This document shows, in pieces, positions 1 through 7,400 of a stretch of DNA of 64,000 nt. The notes below the pieces were generated by a model that worked only from the letters and a program-made list of their open reading frames with translations, ran no database searches and had not been told where the DNA came from. Each line of letters begins with the position of its first letter. Position 1 is the first letter of the stretch. A program made the position numbers and the translations under genes. The stretch comes from CAWCPR01 sp963797475 (GTDB lineage Bacteria > Chloroflexota > Anaerolineae > Anaerolineales > UBA4823): positions 2,356,001 to 2,420,000 of the forward strand of contig CAWCPR010000001.1 of NCBI GenBank assembly GCA_963797475.1, written 5' to 3'.

Positions 1-2448
1 GTTGCAAACCAGCGCTTCCCCGTCAGAGAAATCGTGTTTCTCCCATTCTGCAAGGGTCGGCCCAGTCCCAAATATGTATCCTTTTTTAACCCCTTTGAAC
101 GCTTCCAGTAGTTCCAAAAAGCGCATCCGTGAGATGTGCAAATCGTGTTGGTAGTCCCGATTTGCATCGTGAGAAAGCCTGAGGTAGAATGAGCCCTCAT
201 AGCGCACGTTCTTATTATCCACCTTCACGACCTTTCTTCCTTGCCTGGATGCCTCCGACAGCGCTTTGGAAAGCGGACTGTCCTCCTGATCATCCTCCTT
301 CCAATGGACAATTAGATCCGCCTCATCCATGTAGTTTGACATTAGATTGGGATCATTCCCCGGTATAAGAACCGCCTTGTCTCTAAATTTGTCCCTTAAA
401 GTCAGTATTTCGGGATCCATATAGTTGGGGATCGAAAGTTCACCCGCCAGAAAATTCGAGGTGCAGGGGAGGTAAATCCGCTCGACTGCATCGATCATTG
501 GGTGAAGATACCAAAGCATCCGGAAATATTGGTCTTTGAATTCTTCGGCTGTTTGAAATTCGGGCAAATAGATCACCTTCTTTTTCTTCACCGAGGTATT
601 TGCCAATCCGATGCCCTTGAAATAAGAAGCGGAGAACTTTTCGAACACCGGCGCATTTTCGTCAGGGATGAAAATCAGATTTCCCCAGGCAGGGTCATGA
701 TCTAACGGATAGGCCGCAAGCCCCAGGAAACGATGCGGCGAATCATCCCCTTGTTGCTCATAATCGGAGAACGCCGACCACTCAGAAACATAGGTCTTAT
801 ATCCCAGGCCGGCCATATAGGCGGCAACATCATGGTGCGTATAGGAGTAAATCTTTTGCGAGCGATCATCCATAAATTCGCAAATAATGACTTCGGGCCG
901 CTGGCGGGTGTAGTCAAAACTCTTCAACGCCATAAAATCGGCTCCCTCGATATCGATTTTGAGAACCCCGACACTATTTTCGGGCAAATCTTGCAGGGCT
1001 TCATCCAAACGGATCGTCTCCACCGTCAAAGACTGTTGGTGAGTAGGATGGAAGGGCTTCAATGCGTGAATCCCCCAATGCTCAGTGCTTACATAAAAAG
1101 GCACCGACTGGCCGGAAACATCCGATACAGCTTTTTGAACGCACTGCACATTCCCAAACAAGCTTAGATTCCGGCATAAATCCCGGTAATTGCGAGGCTC
1201 TGGTTCGAAGGCAATCACGTGCCAACCGATTTCGGCAAACAACCTGGCTGTAGATCCAATATGCCCGCCTACGTCCACGTGGACCTTGGTCCCATGATGG
1301 GTATCCGATACAAATCGACGGATTAACTGCATCTCAGAGAAATTATGGCGTTGCAGCTCCTCATTGTCCTCTTCGAATGAATTGAGTTGAGCGAGCAGTG
1401 CGCTCAAGCTGTAACAATTTTCATCAAACCTGTGCAGCAGGTAGCGGACAAAAGGGAAAACTTTTTCCTTGATCTCCAGCCAGACTCCAGGCCACTCCTG
1501 CTCAGACCTGCATAAAAATCTCACGATATTCGTTTTCAGGATATAAAAGAGATGATCGGGCCCAATGTGATCCAGGTAAAGCGGGTTTAGATCTCCGGCG
1601 ACCTGTTTTGCTGCATCGTTTTGTCCATTTACGGCCATTCTCATAACAAAACTGAACGCCCTTTGGTTCAAACTGACTAAATACGCGCTGGAGCCAAACC
1701 CCTGCTGATATTCTTCTGCAGAATCGTCGTAATCCGCAGCGAAAAGTCCCTGACTGACTTTTTTCGTACTGTAATAGTGCTTGATTAAATTAGAATGTAC
1801 GACACTGTCCGGGTGCTGAGTCCACCCAACACCAACTTGCTTGATCTGCTTGAAATACCCCCCGCGCCTCATCAATTTATGCCATAATTCATAATCTTCG
1901 CCATTAGTCAAGGATACATTGAACCCCCCCGCCTGGATAAACTTTTGTTTCTTGAGGATCACGCAGGATGGATTAAAAATACTTTCCGGAGTCGAAGAGA
2001 AATAGACCCGCCCATCCGGAAAACCGTAATCGAACAAGGGTTTGGAACGCAGGAGATGTCCCTGCTTATCGATTAATACAGCCGGGCAAAAAACGCCGAT
2101 CAGATTGTCCTCATCCTCCTCGGCAAAAACGCTCATTCGGGCGGATAAGCTGTTCTCCAGAAAAACGTCGTCCGCGTCTAAAAAGGCGATATATTCGCCG
2201 CTGGACAAGGCTACCCCGGTATTTCTGGCGGTCGAAACGCCCGCATTTAATTGCCGGTAGCCGCGCACGCGCCTGTCCAATTGTTCAAACTTGCGGATGA
2301 TTTCGGGAGTACTATCTTCGCTGCCGTCGTCTACCAGGATCACCTCGAAATTAGAATATTCATCGATAAGAGCCGAGGCGATGGTCTTCTCCAGCGATAG
2401 GGCTGCGTTGTAGCAGGGGATGACTACGGATACCAGACGATCTTGCAT
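1..2448 (-). CDS. GT2 glycosyltransferase - FkbM methyltransferase - MptE-like fusion (3' end outside window)
   Basis: The frame is open from the ATG at 2448 to the left edge (816 codons, no stop), so the C-terminus is missing. Residues 1 to about 230 are a family 2 glycosyltransferase: VSVVIPCYNA near the start, VDDGSED, and FLDADD as the metal-binding DxD. From about residue 385 to 545 there is an FkbM-type SAM methyltransferase (VHVDVGGHIGSTA, then AFEPEPRNY). The last visible part, near residue 785, has GYIFGTGPTLAEW, resembling the MptE-like/DUF115 domain of motility accessory factors. A likely ribosome site, GGAG, lies about 10 bases upstream. It is the third gene of a minus-strand operon with a sulfotransferase and a TPR-glycosyltransferase. 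The fusion suggests one polypeptide that adds and methylates sugars on a surface polymer or protein; the substrate cannot be read from the sequence. Confidence 0.85.
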   Translation of the reverse strand, partial: MQDRLVSVVIPCYNAALSLEKTIASALIDEYSNFEVILVDDGSEDSTPEIIRKFEQLDRRVRGYRQLNAGVSTARNTGVALSSGEYIAFLDADDVFLENSLSARMSVFAEEDEDNLIGVFCPAVLIDKQGHLLRSKPLFDYGFPDGRVYFSSTPESIFNPSCVILKKQKFIQAGGFNVSLTNGEDYELWHKLMRRGGYFKQIKQVGVGWTQHPDSVVHSNLIKHYYSTKKVSQGLFAADYDDSAEEYQQGFGSSAYLVSLNQRAFSFVMRMAVNGQNDAAKQVAGDLNPLYLDHIGPDHLFYILKTNIVRFLCRSEQEWPGVWLEIKEKVFPFVRYLLHRFDENCYSLSALLAQLNSFEEDNEELQRHNFSEMQLIRRFVSDTHHGTKVHVDVGGHIGSTARLFAEIGWHVIAFEPEPRNYRDLCRNLSLFGNVQCVQKAVSDVSGQSVPFYVSTEHWGIHALKPFHPTHQQSLTVETIRLDEALQDLPENSVGVLKIDIEGADFMALKSFDYTRQRPEVIICEFMDDRSQKIYSYTHHDVAAYMAGLGYKTYVSEWSAFSDYEQQGDDSPHRFLGLAAYPLDHDPAWGNLIFIPDENAPVFEKFSASYFKGIGLANTSVKKKKVIYLPEFQTAEEFKDQYFRMLWYLHPMIDAVERIYLPCTSNFLAGELSIPNYMDPEILTLRDKFRDKAVLIPGNDPNLMSNYMDEADLIVHWKEDDQEDSPLSKALSEASRQGRKVVKVDNKNVRYEGSFYLRLSHDANRDYQHDLHISRMRFLELLEAFKGVKKGYIFGTGPTLAEWEKHDFSDGEALVCN

Positions 2449-2482
2449 GTTTTAATTTCTCCAATTTTTTCGAAATTGTCAA

Positions 2483-2790
2483 TTAAACTTTTGAAGCAAG
2501 CAGCTCGGCTAAAGCCTGCGCATCTGCGTTCATCCGGTCTAGAGACAACGCGACAGCAACAGACTGCCACGCCGCTTCAGAATCGCCCAATAAGAGCTGA
2601 ACAGCGGCCAGATTCGTGTGGGCAGAGACCATGGTTGGAGCCAGAGTCGCTGCCTTGAGCAATATCTGTCTTGCCGATTCAATTTCTCCAGTCTGTACCC
2701 GGATATTGCCCAATCCGATCATGAGTTCTGGGATATCCGGATCGATCTCTAACGCTCGCTGCATCCATTTTTTCTGCAGACTTAAAATCG
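2483..2790 (-). other. Out-of-frame TPR tail of the sulfotransferase gene
   Basis: This frame encodes two TPR-like helical repeats (WMQRALEIDPDIPELMIGLG, later SAHTNLAAVQLLLGD) and ends at 2483. The upstream sulfotransferase frame leaves off exactly here with a TPR-like lead-in (QSDFKSAEK) and then runs into low-complexity sequence that looks like the wrong frame. Skipping one A in the run of six A (minus strand, 2768-2773) joins the two as SAEK-WMQRALEIDPD, a normal TPR helix. It is therefore best read as the true C-terminus, displaced by a one-base change. Confidence 0.7.
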
Positions 2791-4685
2791 CTTTGCGCAA
2801 CAGCCTGGTCTGCCGTACGAACGCAGTCTTCCAGGTCGTTCACTTCCTGCGGGGCAGAGAGAAAATTAATTCCGGTCCGACTCTCCTCTCCATCCGCTTG
2901 CCCCCCTTCCCCGGGCTCGCTCAAGTCTGCGCGTGATATCTCGACGTATTCGGCAATGTAGCCGTAGGCATCCATCAATTTCTGCGTTTGTTCTTCGATC
3001 TCTCGCGCCTGGCTGGCGCTGGTCCGGTCTCGCCAAACGCCAGTTTTGTTGATGATCTTGCCAGTCTTGACCTCTTCTTTCCAGTATTCTCGTTCAGGCA
3101 ATGTACAGGCGCCATACTGCCGGGCGAAATCCGTCAGCATGCCGGGGCGCGGTTCAAGCTCCAGGAACTGGCAAACCCTGTACAGGCTCTGCATGGGGTC
3201 GGAGACCAGGTCCTCGTAGCGCAAAGTCAGCAGCCGGTCCGGATGGATATTTGAAAATCGGGCAGCCGCGTTCACGCACTTATTCCATTCTTTCGCCAGG
3301 CTTTTTATGGGCCGGGATTGCGAGGACGGCAAATTCATTCGAGAGCTGACAACATCGCGCGGGTCACGGACCAGGTTAATAAAACGGGCTGTTGGAAAAC
3401 AGCCCAATATTTCCTCCATGTGTAAAACATGCAGAGGAGTTTTCTCGACCAGACGGCGGGCTTTATGCAAGTCTCTCTCCGGGCGGTAGCGCTCGACCAC
3501 CTGGCAAAACACGTCAGCGGGTGTGAGCGTCCCTTCTTCAGCCTGAACCGAATTATTGGACTGTACATCTTGGGGCAGAACCAATCCCATTTTCTCCACA
3601 ACAGCCGCATAAATTTTTTCCAGAGATTCAGGGGCCAGTACATCCATGGGCTTTAGCTTCAATATGGGCAGAATGGGCCGAAAAAAGTGCGTTTCAGGCA
3701 GCGAAAATGTATTTTCGTGCTCGCTCAACATGCACTGCAAAAGCGTCGTTCCCGAACGTGGGCAGCCCACGATAAAAATTGGCTGTTCGATCCGGCTGCC
3801 TTTTTTTTGTACCTTCTTAACGAGAGGATAAGTTTCCGCGGGTGGAATCCCCTTCCACAAATAAAGCTCGCGCCCCAATAAATCTTCCAACTCCTCAATA
3901 GAACCCAGGTACTTTCTCAACAGGTCTTCTTTGGTCTGGGGTTCGATCAGGCGATTCGTTTGCGCGTTGACCTTTTTACTCACGCCCTGGAATTGAAAAT
4001 CGGGGTTGACGCCCAGGAAAGCGCACGCCTCACCCAATATACGGGCAGGGTCTTGCGCATACTCTTCGAGAAGGTAAACAAAAAAATTTTCGCGGGAAAA
4101 ACGCTGGAAATACCACTTGAGCTGGCGCGCATAAAGCCCTTTCTGAAAATAACTCAGGTGTCGAATAGAATATTTACCGCTCGCCAGGCGTTCATTTTCC
4201 TTTTTCAGGGCCTCTTCAAAACTCAACGACTCGAGCGGATACCCCAGCTCGCGGTAACGATCCTCATTCCAATTATTTACAGCATGACAGTAATGAGAAA
4301 AAGCCCGATCAACAGGATTGCGCAGGGCGACGATGAATTTCACCTGCGCTCCCAATGTCGCAAAAATGCGGTCCCTGCATTCAGGCATAAATAAATAACT
4401 TGGCGTGAACTCACCCACTGCAACATTCTTTTCAAATTGAGCGAAGTACCAATCCTGGCTGTGGATAAAATAATTTTCGTCAAAGTAATGCAGCTCTTTG
4501 GCGCCGTTGGTTGGAAAACTGATCTCAGGATGTGTAGATAGCATCCGGGCAATCGAGCTGGTGCCGGATTTCGCCGCGCCAATCCCCAGGAAATTGGGCC
4601 GGAAGCCGGTTGCTGGCGAAACCCGCGCAGGTTCTCCCAACAAAGAGTTAACCATGGGGAAATGACTTTGGGAGGCAGTCTCCAT
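2679..4685 (-). CDS. Tandem double-domain sulfotransferase, frame ends early
   Basis: Two sulfotransferase domains sit in one chain. The first has the PAPS-binding GIGAAKSGTSS near residue 37 and the 3'-phosphate loop LRNPVDRAFSHY near 125. The second has IVGCPRSGTTLL near 305 and VRDPRDVVSS near 440. Such enzymes move sulfate from PAPS to a carbohydrate or protein hydroxyl. The ATG at 4685 follows the preceding TGA by one base; an upstream in-frame TTG at 4694 is less likely. The final ~30 residues appear out of frame because of the A6 run at 2768-2773; the restored product would extend to 2483 and end in TPR repeats, matching the TPR-rich neighbour. Two full catalytic domains suggest two sulfation steps or acceptors; one may have diverged, which cannot be judged here. 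Confidence 0.8.
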   Translation of the reverse strand: METASQSHFPMVNSLLGEPARVSPATGFRPNFLGIGAAKSGTSSIARMLSTHPEISFPTNGAKELHYFDENYFIHSQDWYFAQFEKNVAVGEFTPSYLFMPECRDRIFATLGAQVKFIVALRNPVDRAFSHYCHAVNNWNEDRYRELGYPLESLSFEEALKKENERLASGKYSIRHLSYFQKGLYARQLKWYFQRFSRENFFVYLLEEYAQDPARILGEACAFLGVNPDFQFQGVSKKVNAQTNRLIEPQTKEDLLRKYLGSIEELEDLLGRELYLWKGIPPAETYPLVKKVQKKGSRIEQPIFIVGCPRSGTTLLQCMLSEHENTFSLPETHFFRPILPILKLKPMDVLAPESLEKIYAAVVEKMGLVLPQDVQSNNSVQAEEGTLTPADVFCQVVERYRPERDLHKARRLVEKTPLHVLHMEEILGCFPTARFINLVRDPRDVVSSRMNLPSSQSRPIKSLAKEWNKCVNAAARFSNIHPDRLLTLRYEDLVSDPMQSLYRVCQFLELEPRPGMLTDFARQYGACTLPEREYWKEEVKTGKIINKTGVWRDRTSASQAREIEEQTQKLMDAYGYIAEYVEISRADLSEPGEGGQADGEESRTGINFLSAPQEVNDLEDCVRTADQAVAQSDFKSAEKMDAASVRDRSGYPRTHDRIGQYPGTDWRN

Positions 4686-4686
4686 C

Positions 4687-6318
4687 TCACCCAACCAGCA
4701 TCACCTGGCGCTCTTCGGCTTTTTCCCGCCCCTCATCTCCCCACAGCTTTCGCAAGTCGGGGTCTTTAACCAGCTTCGCGATGGCGGCAAACCAGGCCTT
4801 GTTATCCGCGGCGAAAGTCCCGCCCACGCCCCAGGCCTCAAAAGCCGGGATGCGGCTAGCCACCCACGGGATGCCCCGCAGGCCGGCCTCCAGCAGCGGC
4901 AGGTCACCCAGCGCCTGGTTGAAGGGATTGTCTTCCAGGGGAACGAGCAAGATATCGATTTCCGCCAGCAGGCTGGGATAATCGTCCAGGCGTCCGGGCG
5001 GCAGGAATATGCGGCGGTCCTCGGGAATATCGGAAAAGGCTGAGAACAGGCCTAAATCGACCGCGGCGACCAGCAGGGTGTGTGGGAATTCTTTCAGAAT
5101 ATGATCTACGACGCCCTTCACCTGTGCGGCGTCCTGCGGGCGGATGTGCGTCCCGAACAGGCCGAGATTAACCGTACTGCGGGCAGGAGCCGGCTTATCC
5201 CATAACCGGTTCGTGCGGTCCCAACTGAAGGGGATTACCTCTACATGGGGGTTGTAACGCTTGTAGCGCTCTGCCAATTCTTTCGACGGCACCGTCACCA
5301 TATCCGCCTGAACCAGGGCTTCCTCCAGGCGCTGCATGGCAGCCGGGTTGCCCGAGCCAAACTGTTCGTAACCCAGGTAAGACATGGGATAGCGCAGGAA
5401 GTCCAGGTCCAGATCGACCAGCACGCGCTTGCCGGCCTGCTTGCAACGCTGCAGGCCCTCGATCAGCTCCTGAGATGCATTTGGCCGGAAAAAGACAAAA
5501 GTGGTATAGGTTTCCAGATCCTGCGGATCGAGCTTAAGGCCCACCTTTACTTGTGCGCCTTGGGCGGTCAGAGTCTTAATCGCCGGACCCAGGCGGACCT
5601 CGGTGGCAGCCTCGGCCGGGCCATAAAAAGCGGCCGGCAGCGGCCTGGCTTTTTCGGCAGGCTTTTGAGCGCCGTTCGATTTATTCTGCAGCCCCTTTAA
5701 AGCCGCCAGCTTCCTGGCATGTTCGGGCCGGGCGATGCGAACCGGGTCGGCAGCCGCCAGCGGCAGGCGCGCCAACGCTTGCCGGGCGCCCTCGTGCTCA
5801 GGCTGGCTGTTAAGGACTTCTTTATAAAGAAAGCGCGCCGATTCAAAATCTTCGCCGGCCTCGTAGCATTGGCCTAACATGAAGCGCGCTTCCGCGTCGC
5901 CAGGGTCCGCCTGGATCACTGCCACCAGGAACTGTACGCCCTCTTCCCATTCACCGGTTTGAAGCAAGATGAGCGCCAGGTTTTTCCAGACCTGAGGCTG
6001 GTGGGTATTCAGATCCAGGGCTTTCAGGTAAGCGAGGCGCGCCTCCTCAAGCTGCCCGTTTAGCGAATACGCCACGCCAAGATTGTTATAGGCTTCCGGA
6101 GAATCTGGAGCCAGATCAGCGGCATCCTGAAAGTAAGCGATTGAATCCTCTGGCTGGCCAAGCTGGATCATGCACCTGCCCAGTCCGGAAAGCACGCCGG
6201 GGTTTTGAGGGTCTAAAGTGTTTACGCTTTTGAGCGCCTCGTATGTTGACCGCCAATCGCCCCTGCCGGCGGCCCGGTTGGCCTGGACTAAGAGTTCTTG
6301 AACCTGTGTGGGTGTCAT
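4687..6318 (-). CDS. TPR protein with C-terminal glycosyltransferase-like domain
   Basis: About 190 N-terminal residues form consecutive TPR repeats (for example PEAYNNLGVAYSLNGQLEEA). After an alanine/proline linker, residues from about 235 to the end resemble a GT-B glycosyltransferase: a Rossmann-like half with NLGLFGTHIRPQDA and a late acidic helix region with LPLLEAGLRGIPWVAS, the usual nucleotide-sugar contact region of GT4-type enzymes. The ATG at 6318 is chosen because GAGGTT lies just upstream; a TTG at 6333 is possible. First gene of the minus-strand operon, one base before the sulfotransferase. TPR-glycosyltransferases often modify proteins; a surface or appendage target is an inference from the neighbouring chemotaxis block. 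Confidence 0.7.
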   Translation of the reverse strand: MTPTQVQELLVQANRAAGRGDWRSTYEALKSVNTLDPQNPGVLSGLGRCMIQLGQPEDSIAYFQDAADLAPDSPEAYNNLGVAYSLNGQLEEARLAYLKALDLNTHQPQVWKNLALILLQTGEWEEGVQFLVAVIQADPGDAEARFMLGQCYEAGEDFESARFLYKEVLNSQPEHEGARQALARLPLAAADPVRIARPEHARKLAALKGLQNKSNGAQKPAEKARPLPAAFYGPAEAATEVRLGPAIKTLTAQGAQVKVGLKLDPQDLETYTTFVFFRPNASQELIEGLQRCKQAGKRVLVDLDLDFLRYPMSYLGYEQFGSGNPAAMQRLEEALVQADMVTVPSKELAERYKRYNPHVEVIPFSWDRTNRLWDKPAPARSTVNLGLFGTHIRPQDAAQVKGVVDHILKEFPHTLLVAAVDLGLFSAFSDIPEDRRIFLPPGRLDDYPSLLAEIDILLVPLEDNPFNQALGDLPLLEAGLRGIPWVASRIPAFEAWGVGGTFAADNKAWFAAIAKLVKDPDLRKLWGDEGREKAEERQVMLVG

Positions 6319-6521
6319 TTCAACCTCAATCAAAAGAAAAATCGACTGTTCTAGAATTTCACCTATTAATCTACGATAAAGGCCCGTATCACTCTATAAA
6401 GCCGCCCTGAAAGTCGCGTAAAAGAAGAATAAATAAATGCCAGAATCGTGCATTCATTCCTTCTGCTGGCCCGATTCACGCACTTTCAACGTTAAATTCC
6501 GTTCAAATTTACCCGGGGTTT

Positions 6522-7232
6522 ATGGAGCTACCCGGTAGGGATTTATACAATCAAAGTATTATGAGTGAACCACTCTTAGCGAACAACTCCCTGCGCACCT
6601 GGCCCGTGCTGACCGGCGAGTCGCTGGCTCTGGCAGCGCCTAAAGAAGAGCCTGCCAAAACAGACCTGGATTTCCGCCAGCTCCTGGCGACTATGCTGAT
6701 GGGCTTCAGCATGCCCGGTTCTACGGACGAAAGCGGGGGTTTGGGGAACATAATAGCTCCCCTGATGATGACCCTTGTCGAACAGCTCCTGGCCCAGCAA
6801 GTGCAGAGCAGCTCGGCCGGCGACGCCCAGGCGAGCCAGGAACCGCAAGCGCTGGAAATCAGCGCCTCCCAGTCAGAGCCCCACGGCATGCCGATCAAAG
6901 GCCGCCTGACCCAGTCTTCGCACCCAGGACATGTGGCGCTGGACTTCGGCGCGCCGGTCGGCACAAAGGTACACGCCACCATGGACGGCAAAGTCGTCTA
7001 CGCCGGTTGGAATAATGAAGGCTATGGCAACCTGGTGATCGTAGAAAATGGCCCGTACCGGACGTACTTCGCCCACTTATCGAAAATCCCGGTAAAAATT
7101 GGCCAGACCGTGAAAGCCGGTGAGCTGGTGGGCCTTTCGGGCAATACCGGGAATTCCACCGGCCCGCATTTGCATTACGAAGTTCGTCGAAAGGGGAAAC
7201 AGATTAACCCAACCAGTTTTACGCTCCAGTAA
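6522..7232 (+). CDS. M23 family metallopeptidase (LytM-like)
   Basis: The C-terminal ~115 residues are an M23 zinc endopeptidase: HVALDFGAPVGTKV supplies HxxxD, YRTYFAHLSKIPVKIGQTV is the central strand region, and STGPHLHYEVR gives the second zinc-binding HxH. These enzymes cut peptide cross-links in cell-wall-type polymers. No signal peptide or membrane segment is visible; the first ~110 residues are low complexity, rich in Q, S and A. An ATG at 6561 (MSEPLLANN) is an alternative start; neither start has a strong ribosome site. It lies alone, divergent from the glycosyltransferase operon and 168 bases before cheA, so a link to an appendage or envelope passage is possible but unproven. Confidence 0.8.
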   Translation: MELPGRDLYNQSIMSEPLLANNSLRTWPVLTGESLALAAPKEEPAKTDLDFRQLLATMLMGFSMPGSTDESGGLGNIIAPLMMTLVEQLLAQQVQSSSAGDAQASQEPQALEISASQSEPHGMPIKGRLTQSSHPGHVALDFGAPVGTKVHATMDGKVVYAGWNNEGYGNLVIVENGPYRTYFAHLSKIPVKIGQTVKAGELVGLSGNTGNSTGPHLHYEVRRKGKQINPTSFTLQ

Positions 7233-7400
7233 TCCACCCGCTTGCCACGTGCAATTTTCACGATTCCTTTGCAAACAATTTATGCTCCCTTTACATCACA
7301 TCTTGCATGCAAATGCTAGTATGTAACGGTGCCCCGCATCGGGCGCTCGATTTTGTCCGCAAAATTTCAGGACGCCACAGGCTAAAGAAAAGGCAAACGA

